Source: Sulfurimonas sp. (GTDB lineage Bacteria > Campylobacterota > Campylobacteria > Campylobacterales > Sulfurimonadaceae). From it: a DNA stretch of 7,976 nucleotides. The translations under genes and the position numbers were made by a program. Positions 1 through 5,585 of this stretch are shown one piece after another. The stretch lies in the NCBI GenBank assembly GCA_027047745.1, contig JALTUB010000073.1, positions 1-7,976 on the forward strand. Direction: 5' to 3'. A model generated the notes under the pieces. It had not been told where the DNA came from. It was given only the letters and a program-made list of their open reading frames with translations, and made no database searches. Position 1 is the stretch's first letter. Each line of letters begins with the position of its first letter.

Positions 1-130
1 TTTTACTAAAGCTTTGGTACTCTGAAATCTTTGTATCAATAGATGATAACTCTAAATCAACTACTTGTCTTCTCTCTTTAAGTGTAGCGACAACTTCAGA
101 AATATCAACACCACACTTTTTACAAGCTTC
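1..130 (-). pseudogene. IS66-family transposase (TnpC) fragment, zinc-finger region, cut by window edge
   Basis: An open minus-strand frame (211 down to 2, continuing off the window) carries in its second half a C-x2-C-G-V-D-I-S motif, followed about 12 residues later by ERRQVVDLEL. This order, CxxCG-x-D-[IL]-S then RRQV-x-D, is the signature of the zinc-finger segment before the DDE domain in IS66-family transposases; a second cysteine pair would be expected just beyond the window. Recognisable similarity begins near 130. The upstream part of the frame (MIASYFVHEI...) does not look like IS66, and the roughly 100 residues normally preceding this finger are absent, so the fragment is probably truncated at its 5' end. 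The rest of the gene may or may not be intact outside the window. No terminal inverted repeat was identified. The family call rests on motif memory, not a search. Confidence 0.6.
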
Positions 131-420
131 TATTATGTTTTTGTGCGTGGTCATAATCCCAATATCCATTTGGTACTCTCTTATTTCGTGAACGAAATAT
201 GAAGCTATCATCTATTGCTACATAGACTCGTATTGGTTTGATGTGATTGACGATATATATCAATAAAGAGTTGTACATTCTCAGGTATGGATAGTTTATC
301 TCGCTCAGCAGTCTGTAATAACTCCTCCACTTTTTTTTTCGACTCATCACTCATTTGATTAATTGTTTGTGTGAGATATGTCATATCACTCTTGAGGGAG
401 GCTATGATCATATCAAGCAT
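120..420 (-). pseudogene. Degraded DDE-type transposase-like remnant spread over two frames
   Basis: Two minus-strand frames overlap here. Frame one (420 to 208) starts MLDMIIASLKSDMTYL and has a charged, helix-like stretch (DESKKKVEELLQTAERDKL), then loses its protein-like look. Frame two (350 to 120) ends with VYVAIDDSFIFRSRNKRV, then YDHAQKHNRS and a stop. The pattern hydrophobic-I-D-D-[ST], basic patch, then [FY]-DHA-x-K-x-NR resembles the first catalytic aspartate region of a DDE transposase family that I cannot name with certainty. A reading that begins in frame one and shifts into frame two around 245-300 would join both protein-like parts. The frame stops at 120, just where the IS66-like similarity begins, so the two fragments probably abut. 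Alternatively, frame one is the end of an unrelated host gene broken by the insertion. No function is expected. Confidence 0.35.
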
Positions 421-652
421 TAGAAGTTTGTTTTTATTACTTGCAAAATATAAAATTATTGCAAGAAGTGGAAGAAGAAGTATTTGGATGGGAAACTCTT
501 TTTTAATATTTAAAAAGCAAGTTTTGTTCCTTTTTTGATTCTTTATTTTTGTTTAAATGTTGGAAAGTGTAGTAAAGTGTCATAAAAAACACTATTCTAC
601 ATATTGAAATGATATAAAAGAGAACTGTCATTTTTACAACTTTGTTTAAAAA
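421..652. other. AT-rich intergenic stretch without a supportable gene
   Basis: About 230 very AT-rich bases lie between the transposase remnants and the dapA promoter. On the minus strand the frame that contains position 420 stays open back to 552. It encodes a hydrophobic segment (FPIQILLLPLLAIILYFA, roughly 494-440) ahead of MLDMIIAS, but has no ATG, GTG or TTG start and no ribosome site. It could be the decayed front of a membrane protein or chance. A second minus-strand frame (691-503, 62 residues, hydrophobic centre) would run back across the dapA promoter and lacks a ribosome site; I do not call it a gene. I see no tRNA, CRISPR or clear hairpin terminator. Confidence 0.4.
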
Positions 653-666
653 TATTTGGCTATAAT
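653..666 (+). promoter_or_regulatory. Promoter of the dapA operon
   Basis: The sequence TATTTGGCTATAAT ends in a perfect TATAAT at 661-666, preceded by a T-rich/TTTGG block and a wider run of alternating A and T tracts. This matches the layout typical of vegetative promoters in Campylobacter and Helicobacter, where the -35 box is weak or replaced by periodic T-tracts. I find no good TTGACA at the right distance. Transcription would start near 673, giving a leader of about 44 bases. The dapA ribosome site AAAGG (703-707) lies 9 bases before the ATG. The leader is too short for a riboswitch. Confidence 0.6.
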
Positions 667-716
667 TACCCATTATTTTACAAGGGTACACCTAAAAACC
701 CTAAAGGCTAATTAGA

Positions 717-1610
717 ATGAATTTAGTAACTGGTTCTTCAACCGCACTTATCACTCCATTTAAAAATGGAAAACTAGACGAGCAGACTTATGCTGCTCTT
801 ATACAACGCCAAATCAACAACGGCATGGATGCTATTTGTCCTGTTGGAACTACAGGTGAGAGTGCTACTCTTACTCATGATGAACATAAACGCTGCATAG
901 AGATAGCAGTAGAAGTTTGTAAAGGTAGCAACACAAAGGTTCTTGCAGGAGCTGGAAGTAACGCAACTCATGAAGCTATAGAGATAGCTAAACATGCACA
1001 AAGTGCTGGTGTTGATGCGATTTTCTCAGTGAGTCCATACTATAACAAACCTTCTCAAGAGGGTCTTTACCAACATTATAAAGCTATTGCAAACGCAGTG
1101 CCTGAACTTCCATTTATGCTATATAATGTTCCTGGTCGTACAGGTGTGGATATATCTGCTGATACAACTATCAGACTCTTTGATGATGTTAAAAATATCT
1201 ATGGAGTAAAAGAAGCAACTGGGAGTTTAGAGAGAACTGTTGAGCTACTATCTCGCAGACCTGAACTAAAGGTTTTTTCTGGAGATGATGCTATTGACTA
1301 CCCTATTTTAGCAAATGGTGGAGCTGGAATTACTTCTGTAACTTCAAATCTTTTACCTGATCTAAAATCAGAACTCGTAAGACTTGCTTTAGCTGGTGAT
1401 TTTGCAGGTTCAAAAGCTATAAATGATAAACTTTACCCCATAAACTCAGTTATGTTTTGTGAAGCAAATCCTATCCCTGTAAAAGCAGCTATGTATATCG
1501 CAGGACTTATAGATACATTGGAATACAGACTTCCTCTTGTAGCTCCAAGCACACAAAATATGAAAAAGATAGAAGAGACAATGAAAAACTATGACATTAA
1601 AGGACTTTAA
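717..1610 (+). CDS. dapA: 4-hydroxy-tetrahydrodipicolinate synthase (DapA)
   Basis: Condenses pyruvate with aspartate semialdehyde, the committed step towards diaminopimelate (peptidoglycan) and lysine, in the cytoplasm. The 297-residue product has the usual family length (about 290-300) and a complete TIM-barrel pattern: GTTGES at 44-49 (threonine and pyruvate-binding region), SPYYNKP at 107-113, YNVPGRTG at 136-143 (catalytic Tyr136 and substrate-binding Arg141), and GVKEATG at 163-169 with Lys165 as the Schiff-base lysine. FSGDD at 187-191 and GGAGITSVTSN at 201-211 follow the family order. The ATG at 717 is supported by AAAGG 9 bases upstream. It is the first gene of a tight operon; the next ATG begins one base after its stop. 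Nothing is missing. A related NAL-family aldolase is possible in principle, but these motifs and the conserved neighbourhood favour DapA. Confidence 0.96.
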   Translation: MNLVTGSSTALITPFKNGKLDEQTYAALIQRQINNGMDAICPVGTTGESATLTHDEHKRCIEIAVEVCKGSNTKVLAGAGSNATHEAIEIAKHAQSAGVDAIFSVSPYYNKPSQEGLYQHYKAIANAVPELPFMLYNVPGRTGVDISADTTIRLFDDVKNIYGVKEATGSLERTVELLSRRPELKVFSGDDAIDYPILANGGAGITSVTSNLLPDLKSELVRLALAGDFAGSKAINDKLYPINSVMFCEANPIPVKAAMYIAGLIDTLEYRLPLVAPSTQNMKKIEETMKNYDIKGL

Positions 1611-1611
1611 A

Positions 1612-2394
1612 ATGAGCGAAAAAACAATGACAGGAAAAACACTTTTTATAAGTGGTGGTACTCGTGGTATCGGTAAAGCTATCGTTTATGCCTTTGCAAA
1701 AAAAGGTTGTGATGTTGCCTTTACTTATGCTACAAATGCAGATATAGCAAATGAAATCATAGCTGATATAGAATCAAAATACGGTATCAAATCTCGTGCT
1801 TATAAACTAAATATCTTAGAACCTTTAACTTACAAAGATGTTTATAAGGAGTTTGATGAAGATTTTGATAGTCTTGACTTCTTTATCTCAAATGCAATCA
1901 TCTCTGGTCGTGCTGTTGTTGGTGGGTTTGCTCCATTTATGAGACTTAAACCAAAAGGTCTTGGAAATATCTACACAGCAACTGTTGAAGCCTTTGTTGT
2001 AGGTGCTCAAGAAGCTGCAAAAAGAATGGAAAAAGTAGGAGGTGGTTCTATCATCTCTATGAGTTCAACAGGTAATCTTGTTTATACACCAAACTATGCA
2101 GGACATGGAACAAACAAGGCTGCAGTTGAGACAATGGTTCGTTATGCTGCTGCTGAACTTGGAGAAAAAAATATCCGTGTAAACGCAGTAAGTGGTGGTC
2201 CTATCGACACTGATGCACTAAAAGCTTTTCCTAACTATGAAGAGGTAAAAGCAGAAGTTGTAAAACGCTCTCCACTAAGCCGTATGGGCGATGCAACAGA
2301 CTTAACAGGGGCATGTGTTTTTCTTTGTGAAAACGACTCTTCATGGCTCACTGGTCAAGCTATCGTAGTAGATGGTGGAACATCTTTTCAATAA
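1612..2394 (+). CDS. FabL-like enoyl-ACP reductase (SDR family)
   Basis: Short-chain dehydrogenase/reductase of 260 residues, likely NAD(P)H-dependent and acting in fatty acid elongation. It has the Rossmann motif GGTRGIG at 15-21, SNAI at 93-96 in place of the usual NNAG, a catalytic serine in SMSSTG (149-154), and Tyr162 followed by Lys169. This Y-x6-K spacing is the mark of enoyl-ACP reductases (FabI, FabL); ketoreductases such as FabG have Y-x3-K. The stretch VSGGPIDTDALKAFPN (193-208) closely matches Bacillus FabL as I remember it. An upstream in-frame ATG at 1591 lies inside dapA. I choose 1612 because AAAGGA (1599-1604) sits 7 bases before it and dapA ends at 1610. Helicobacter and Campylobacter carry an SDR gene next to dapA too, sometimes labelled a steroid dehydrogenase. 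The substrate is inferred, not shown. Confidence 0.85.
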   Translation: MSEKTMTGKTLFISGGTRGIGKAIVYAFAKKGCDVAFTYATNADIANEIIADIESKYGIKSRAYKLNILEPLTYKDVYKEFDEDFDSLDFFISNAIISGRAVVGGFAPFMRLKPKGLGNIYTATVEAFVVGAQEAAKRMEKVGGGSIISMSSTGNLVYTPNYAGHGTNKAAVETMVRYAAAELGEKNIRVNAVSGGPIDTDALKAFPNYEEVKAEVVKRSPLSRMGDATDLTGACVFLCENDSSWLTGQAIVVDGGTSFQ

Positions 2395-2415
2395 ACAACA
2401 ATTAAGGAAAAATCA

Positions 2416-2850
2416 ATGCAAACAGTAGAATCATTTTCACAAGAAATTCAAGAGAGAACAAAAGCTTATAACGAAGAGTTTAAAGACATCTTTGAAATTT
2501 TAGAAAAAGTTGTATACAAGAGTGATGTTAAACTTTTTACAGCTATAATCAATGAGCTAGAAGATATAAATATCCAAAATCATTATGGATGGACTCTACT
2601 TCATATAACAATAAGAAGAAATGAGGTTGCTATGGTTGAACTTCTTTTGAAAAAAGGTGCTGACATAGACAAGGTTGATGGTGTTGGTTGGACTCCACTG
2701 ATGGAAGCTATCATGGATGATAAACCAGAGTTATGTAAACTTTTAGTAGATAGTGGTGCAGATAAATCCATAGCAAACGCAAGAGGTGCAACAGCTCCAA
2801 TGTTAGCTCAAAAATTTGGTCGTTCTAGTATGTACGGCTATTTAGCATAA
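2416..2850 (+). CDS. Small ankyrin-repeat protein
   Basis: A 144-residue cytoplasmic protein without signal peptide or membrane segment. The first 50 residues are charged and helical. Ankyrin repeats follow: HYGWTLLHITIRRNEVAMVE onward (56-86), GVGWTPLMEAIMDDKPELCK onward (89-119), and a short third unit GATAPMLAQKFGRSSMYGYL (124-143) that caps the stack. Such repeats bind protein partners and have no catalytic role. AAGGA (2404-2408) lies 7 bases before the ATG. The gene sits 21 bases after the FabL-like gene and only 10 bases before the superoxide-reductase-like gene, whose ribosome site overlaps this gene's stop codon, so the two are probably translated together. Small ankyrin proteins beside catalase genes (Pseudomonas AnkB, Campylobacter Cj1386) assist those enzymes; a similar helper role here is only a suggestion. 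Confidence 0.85.
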   Translation: MQTVESFSQEIQERTKAYNEEFKDIFEILEKVVYKSDVKLFTAIINELEDINIQNHYGWTLLHITIRRNEVAMVELLLKKGADIDKVDGVGWTPLMEAIMDDKPELCKLLVDSGADKSIANARGATAPMLAQKFGRSSMYGYLA

Positions 2851-2860
2851 GGAATATAAA

Positions 2861-3337
2861 ATGAACAGAAGAAACGCTATAAAATTATCAACTGTTGCCG
2901 CTTTAAGCTTAGCAATAAATGCAGAAGCTTGTCCGAGTGACAAGGCTTGTAAAGGCGATATGGAAGCATACCATACTACTCTCAAAGATGATAATATAAA
3001 TAGAACTATCATGAAAATGAAAGACCCAAAACATCCTACAAGAGGTGAATTAAAACACACTCCACAGATTACTATAGGAAAAAAAGATGCAAAAGGCTAT
3101 ACCAATATCTCAATAACTGTTGGTCAAGATGGTATTATTCATCCAAGTATAGCATCTCACTGGATTTATTTTATCAAGCTTCATGCAGACGATAGACTTG
3201 TCGGCATCACTAATTTAGAGGCTGAAATCTCTCGTGGAGCTACTGCATTTAGTGTGAAACTTGATAATGTTAAAAAACTAACTGCGACTTCTGGATGTAA
3301 CCTTCATGGTATCTGGTCAAGTAGTTTAAAAGTATAA
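2861..3337 (+). CDS. Exported superoxide reductase-like (desulfoferrodoxin/neelaredoxin family) protein
   Basis: A 158-residue protein with an N-terminal leader (MNRRNAIKLS, then a hydrophobic stretch to about residue 23) that contains paired arginines and probably ends at AEA before CPSD; this suggests Tat, or possibly Sec, export to the periplasm. The mature part fits the mononuclear-iron superoxide reductase domain. It has His66 in KHTPQI (Lys65 as in the family's E-K-H motif, with Glu63 nearby), His94 in HPS, His100 in SHW, and Cys146 plus His149 in GCNLHGIW. This is the complete four-histidine, one-cysteine iron site. There is no N-terminal desulforedoxin four-cysteine domain, so it is of the one-iron type. 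It would reduce superoxide to peroxide. Cys24 and Cys30, just after the predicted cleavage site, are not part of the known site. The ribosome site AAGGA (2849-2853) overlaps the ankyrin stop. The SoxYZ sulfur carriers share the fold but not this ligand set. Confidence 0.8.
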   Translation: MNRRNAIKLSTVAALSLAINAEACPSDKACKGDMEAYHTTLKDDNINRTIMKMKDPKHPTRGELKHTPQITIGKKDAKGYTNISITVGQDGIIHPSIASHWIYFIKLHADDRLVGITNLEAEISRGATAFSVKLDNVKKLTATSGCNLHGIWSSSLKV

Positions 3338-3361
3338 ACAACTAAATATTAAGGACTTTTA

Positions 3362-3916
3362 TTGTTAAACCTACCAAATTCTTTGGCATCACTACGCATA
3401 CTGCTAGCACCTCTTATGTTCTGGATTATCTTAAATCCAGAACTTTTCACAGACAATGGTTTTGACATAACTTGGAACTACTATTTTGCTTCACTTCTTT
3501 TTGTTTTAGCAAGTATCACAGACTTTTTTGACGGATTTATAGCAAGAGAGTGGAATCAATCTACACTACTCGGTGCTATCATCGACCCATTGGCTGATAA
3601 GATGCTCACACTTGCTGCATTTCTTGGTCTCATGATGATTGGAGAAGCTTCGGCTTGGGCTATTTATATCATCATCGTTCGTGAACTTTTTATAACAGGT
3701 ATAAGAACTATTGCAGTTGGTGAAGGTATCAATGTTGCTGCTTCTATGGCAGGAAAAGTAAAAACAGTAGCACAAATGATAGCTATAGGGTTTTTACTTA
3801 TGCACTGGCCTTTTGGTAATGCCCTTTTATGGTTTGCCGTATTTTTAACAGTTTATTCAGGTGGTGAATATCTTTGGGGATTTAGAAAAGCACTTTTAAA
3901 GGATGAAATTTCATGA
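3362..3916 (+). CDS. pgsA: CDP-diacylglycerol--glycerol-3-phosphate 3-phosphatidyltransferase (PgsA)
   Basis: Integral membrane enzyme that makes phosphatidylglycerol phosphate from CDP-diacylglycerol and glycerol 3-phosphate, the first committed step to phosphatidylglycerol and cardiolipin. The 184-residue product has the full CDP-alcohol phosphatidyltransferase motif D-x2-DG-x2-AR-x8-G-x3-D-x3-D: Asp54, Asp57-Gly58, Ala61-Arg62, Gly71, Asp75 and Asp79. Several hydrophobic helices are visible (about 8-25, 39-53, 81-95, 97-112, 134-150, 153-166). The start is TTG at 3362, chosen because AAGGA (3351-3355) lies 6 bases upstream and the protein begins MLNLPNSLASLRI, the normal PgsA N-terminus; there is no nearby upstream ATG. 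Its stop overlaps the rseP start in ATGA (3913-3916), so the two are translationally coupled. A gene between dapA-SDR and pgsA is also the arrangement in Helicobacter, as recalled. Confidence 0.95.
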   Translation: MLNLPNSLASLRILLAPLMFWIILNPELFTDNGFDITWNYYFASLLFVLASITDFFDGFIAREWNQSTLLGAIIDPLADKMLTLAAFLGLMMIGEASAWAIYIIIVRELFITGIRTIAVGEGINVAASMAGKVKTVAQMIAIGFLLMHWPFGNALLWFAVFLTVYSGGEYLWGFRKALLKDEIS

Positions 3917-4965
3917 GTTGGTTGGTCTCTCTTTTAGTCCTCTCTGGACTTATCTTTTTTCATGAACTAGGTCACTACTTAGCTGCTCGTTTAATGGGTG
4001 TCTATGTTGAAGTATTTAGTATCGGTTTTGGTAAAAAACTATTTTCATTTCACAAGTTCAATACTGAGTGGAGTATCTCAGCTATACCTCTTGGTGGTTA
4101 TGTGAAGATGAAAGGTCAAGATGATAGCGATCCTAGTAAAAAAAGTTATGATAAAGATAGTTACACGACTAAAACACCTATCCAAAAGATATTTATCCTT
4201 TTAGCTGGACCTGCTGCAAACTTTGTAACTGCTTTTGTACTATACTTTATAATTGCCTTAGGCTCTCCAAATGTTTTATCTCCAGTTATTGGAAATGTTA
4301 TTAAAGATTCTCCAGCTTTCATGGCAGGGCTTGAGTCAAACGACACTGTCATATCTATAAATGGAACTAATATAGACTCTTGGAAAGATATGGCTAAACT
4401 TATCACTAAATCATCTGATTCTTTAAGCCTTGTAATAAAAAGAGATGGTTGTTTAGAACAAAAAACACTTACACCAAAACTAGAGAGTAGCACAAATATG
4501 TTTGGTGAAAGTGTTCAAAGAAAAATGATAGGAGTATCTAGTGCTGGAGTTACGCATAAACTTCATCTTGCATTTAGTGAGACATTTTCTTATGCGACAG
4601 AGCAGACCATCTTTGCTTCAACTATGATATTTACAGGTGTAAAAAAGCTTATATTTGGTGAAGTCCCAGCTAAGGATTTAGGTGGAGTTATCAGCATCGT
4701 AAAAATCACTTCAGATGCGGCAGCTGCTGGTTGGATGAGTGTACTTTTCTTTGCAGCACTTATCAGTGTAAATCTTGGTATACTAAATCTTTTACCTATC
4801 CCTGCACTTGATGGTGGGCATATAATGTTTAACCTTTATGAGCTTATTTTTAAAAGAGAAGCTAGTGAAAGAGTCGTAGTAAACCTTACTATAGCAGGAT
4901 GGGTAATCCTTTTTGGACTAATGGGACTTGGTCTTTTTAATGATATTACTAGGTTGATGGGGTAA
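3913..4965 (+). CDS. rseP: Site-2 intramembrane zinc metalloprotease RseP
   Basis: Inner-membrane M50 protease that cleaves membrane-spanning segments of anti-sigma factors and leftover signal peptides. The 350-residue product has the zinc motif HELGH at 17-21 in the first membrane helix. A membrane segment lies at about 100-117 and a single PDZ-like domain at about 120-190, including SPAFMAGLESNDTVISING at 133-151. The third zinc ligand is Asp300 in NLLPIPALDGGH (292-303). A last helix spans about 324-343. E. coli RseP (about 450 residues) has two PDZ domains; one is common in epsilonproteobacteria. It starts by the ATGA overlap with pgsA. The last codons (TTGATGGGGTAA) recur downstream of brnT and its antitoxin gene, so this 3' end marks an insertion junction. 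The regulatory target in this organism cannot be told from the window. Confidence 0.95.
   Translation: MSWLVSLLVLSGLIFFHELGHYLAARLMGVYVEVFSIGFGKKLFSFHKFNTEWSISAIPLGGYVKMKGQDDSDPSKKSYDKDSYTTKTPIQKIFILLAGPAANFVTAFVLYFIIALGSPNVLSPVIGNVIKDSPAFMAGLESNDTVISINGTNIDSWKDMAKLITKSSDSLSLVIKRDGCLEQKTLTPKLESSTNMFGESVQRKMIGVSSAGVTHKLHLAFSETFSYATEQTIFASTMIFTGVKKLIFGEVPAKDLGGVISIVKITSDAAAAGWMSVLFFAALISVNLGILNLLPIPALDGGHIMFNLYELIFKREASERVVVNLTIAGWVILFGLMGLGLFNDITRLMG
4954..4965 (+). repeat. 12-base direct repeat, upstream copy (rseP 3' end)
   Basis: TTGATGGGGTAA covers the last three sense codons (Leu-Met-Gly) and stop of rseP. An identical copy lies at 5586-5597, just before yggS. To the left, the codon for Arg is also shared at protein level (AGG here, AGA there), giving an Arg-Leu-Met-Gly-stop reading in both. 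Confidence 0.85.
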
Positions 4966-4994
4966 TTGACAAAAAATCAAATAATGTATATAAT
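4966..4994 (+). promoter_or_regulatory. Near-perfect vegetative promoter of the toxin-antitoxin operon
   Basis: TTGACA at 4966-4971 and TATAAT at 4989-4994 are separated by exactly 17 bases, with TG at 4985-4986 just before the -10 box. Consensus -35 boxes are unusual in this bacterial group. The first base of the -35 box directly follows the rseP stop codon. Transcription should begin near 5001, giving a leader of about 14 bases that holds the AAGGGG ribosome site of brnT. Confidence 0.85.
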
Positions 4995-5005
4995 AGCAAT
5001 ATACA
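4985..5005. promoter_or_regulatory. 21-base palindrome, candidate antitoxin operator
   Basis: TGTATAT, seven bases, then ATATACA: a perfect 7-base inverted repeat centred at 4995. It covers the -10 box and the likely start of transcription of brnT, so a bound protein would block RNA polymerase. Ribbon-helix-helix antitoxins usually repress their own operon through such sites, and the downstream antitoxin is of this fold. The binding is inferred. AT-rich DNA makes short palindromes fairly common, which lowers certainty. Confidence 0.55.
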
Positions 5006-5014
5006 AGGGGAAAA

Positions 5015-5320
5015 ATGGAATTTGATTGTTTAGATGTAGAGACTATTGTTGGATTTGAATGGGATAAAGGTAATATCAACAAAAATGAAGACAAACATGG
5101 TCTAAAATGGACAGCGATCGAAGAAGTTTTTTTTAATGAACCATTACTCATTGTAGAAGATTTTAAACATTCTCTTAATGAATGTAGATGTGTAGCACTT
5201 GGTAAAAATAACTTTAATGATTTAATTACTGTAATTTTTACCATAAGAAATAAACATATTAGAGTTATTTCTGCAAGAACTATGAGTAAAAAAGAGAGGA
5301 TAATTTATGATAAATCTTAA
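5015..5320 (+). CDS. brnT: BrnT-family toxin (type II toxin-antitoxin, RelE-like ribonuclease)
   Basis: A 101-residue protein with the BrnT pattern: FEWDKGNINKNEDKHGLKW at 14-32 (family form FxWDxxKxxxNxxKHGV), EEVFFNEP at 36-43, then HSLNECRCVALG at 52-63 (the family usually has H-x4-ERxxxIG) and RVISARTMSKKER at 83-95. BrnT toxins share the RelE fold and cut RNA, slowing growth until neutralised by their antitoxin. The ribosome site AAGGGG (5005-5010) lies 4 bases before the ATG. The toxin gene comes first and overlaps the antitoxin gene by 14 bases, the normal order for this family. ECR in place of the common EER is a small deviation, and its effect is unknown. The frame is intact and looks functional. 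Confidence 0.9.
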   Translation: MEFDCLDVETIVGFEWDKGNINKNEDKHGLKWTAIEEVFFNEPLLIVEDFKHSLNECRCVALGKNNFNDLITVIFTIRNKHIRVISARTMSKKERIIYDKS

Positions 5321-5570
5321 ACAACTGCCGAAATTTCAAAACGAAACAGAAGAAGCTGACTTTTGGGATAAACATGATGTGACAGATTATTTTGATATAA
5401 CTAAAGCAAAATCTGTGAAATTTTCCAAGCTAAAAAAAACAACTAAGAGTATATCACTGCGTTTACCAGTTGATATGATAGAAGAGTTAAAAGTAAAAGC
5501 AAATGCAATCGATGTACCTTATCAGTCATTGATAAAGATGTTTTTAACTAACGCTCTAAAAACTGCTTAA
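5307..5570 (+). CDS. CopG-type ribbon-helix-helix antitoxin partner of BrnT
   Basis: An 87-residue protein. An N-terminal segment FQNETEEADFWDKHDVTDYF (10-29) matches the family form FxxExEExxFWxxHDxxDY and probably wraps the toxin. The C-terminal half has a DNA-binding ribbon-helix-helix: strand KSISLRLP (47-54), helix DMIEELKVKANAIDV (56-70), turn PYQSLI (71-76) and a last helix to residue 84. This is the CopG_antitoxin type rather than the classic Brucella BrnA sequence, but it is often found beside BrnT. Translation starts inside brnT; GAGGA (5296-5300) sits 6 bases before the ATG, so the two are coupled. It should neutralise the toxin and repress the operon, probably at the palindrome 4985-5005. 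Confidence 0.9.
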   Translation: MINLKQLPKFQNETEEADFWDKHDVTDYFDITKAKSVKFSKLKKTTKSISLRLPVDMIEELKVKANAIDVPYQSLIKMFLTNALKTA

Positions 5571-5585
5571 GCTTCTACTATAAGA

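Noticed and set aside
503..691. 62-residue minus-strand frame with a hydrophobic centre
   Set aside because: It runs across the dapA promoter and leader, has no ribosome site, and its hydrophobic residues follow from AT-rich DNA; no family is recognisable.
667..716. Lysine riboswitch or leader control ahead of dapA
   Set aside because: The leader of about 44 bases is far too short for a lysine riboswitch, and no hairpin pair or leader peptide is visible.
774..1001. 75-residue minus-strand, cysteine/serine-rich frame inside dapA
   Set aside because: Shadow of dapA; its composition reflects the reverse complement of dapA codons.
1591..1611. Longer start for the FabL-like gene, adding seven residues inside dapA
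   Set aside because: It lacks its own ribosome site, while AAAGGA is well placed for the ATG at 1612 and the resulting N-terminus fits the SDR family.
2861..3337. SoxY/SoxZ-like sulfur carrier or lipoprotein reading of the exported protein
   Set aside because: The five superoxide reductase ligands are all present, the SoxY C-terminal GGCGG-type motif is absent, and AEAC is a poor lipobox.
4161..4493. 110-residue minus-strand frame inside rseP
   Set aside because: Shadow of the PDZ-coding region; the plus-strand frame has clear RseP motifs throughout.
4918..5244. 108-residue minus-strand frame across the rseP end and brnT
   Set aside because: It is antisense to two well-supported genes and to the brnT promoter, with no family features.
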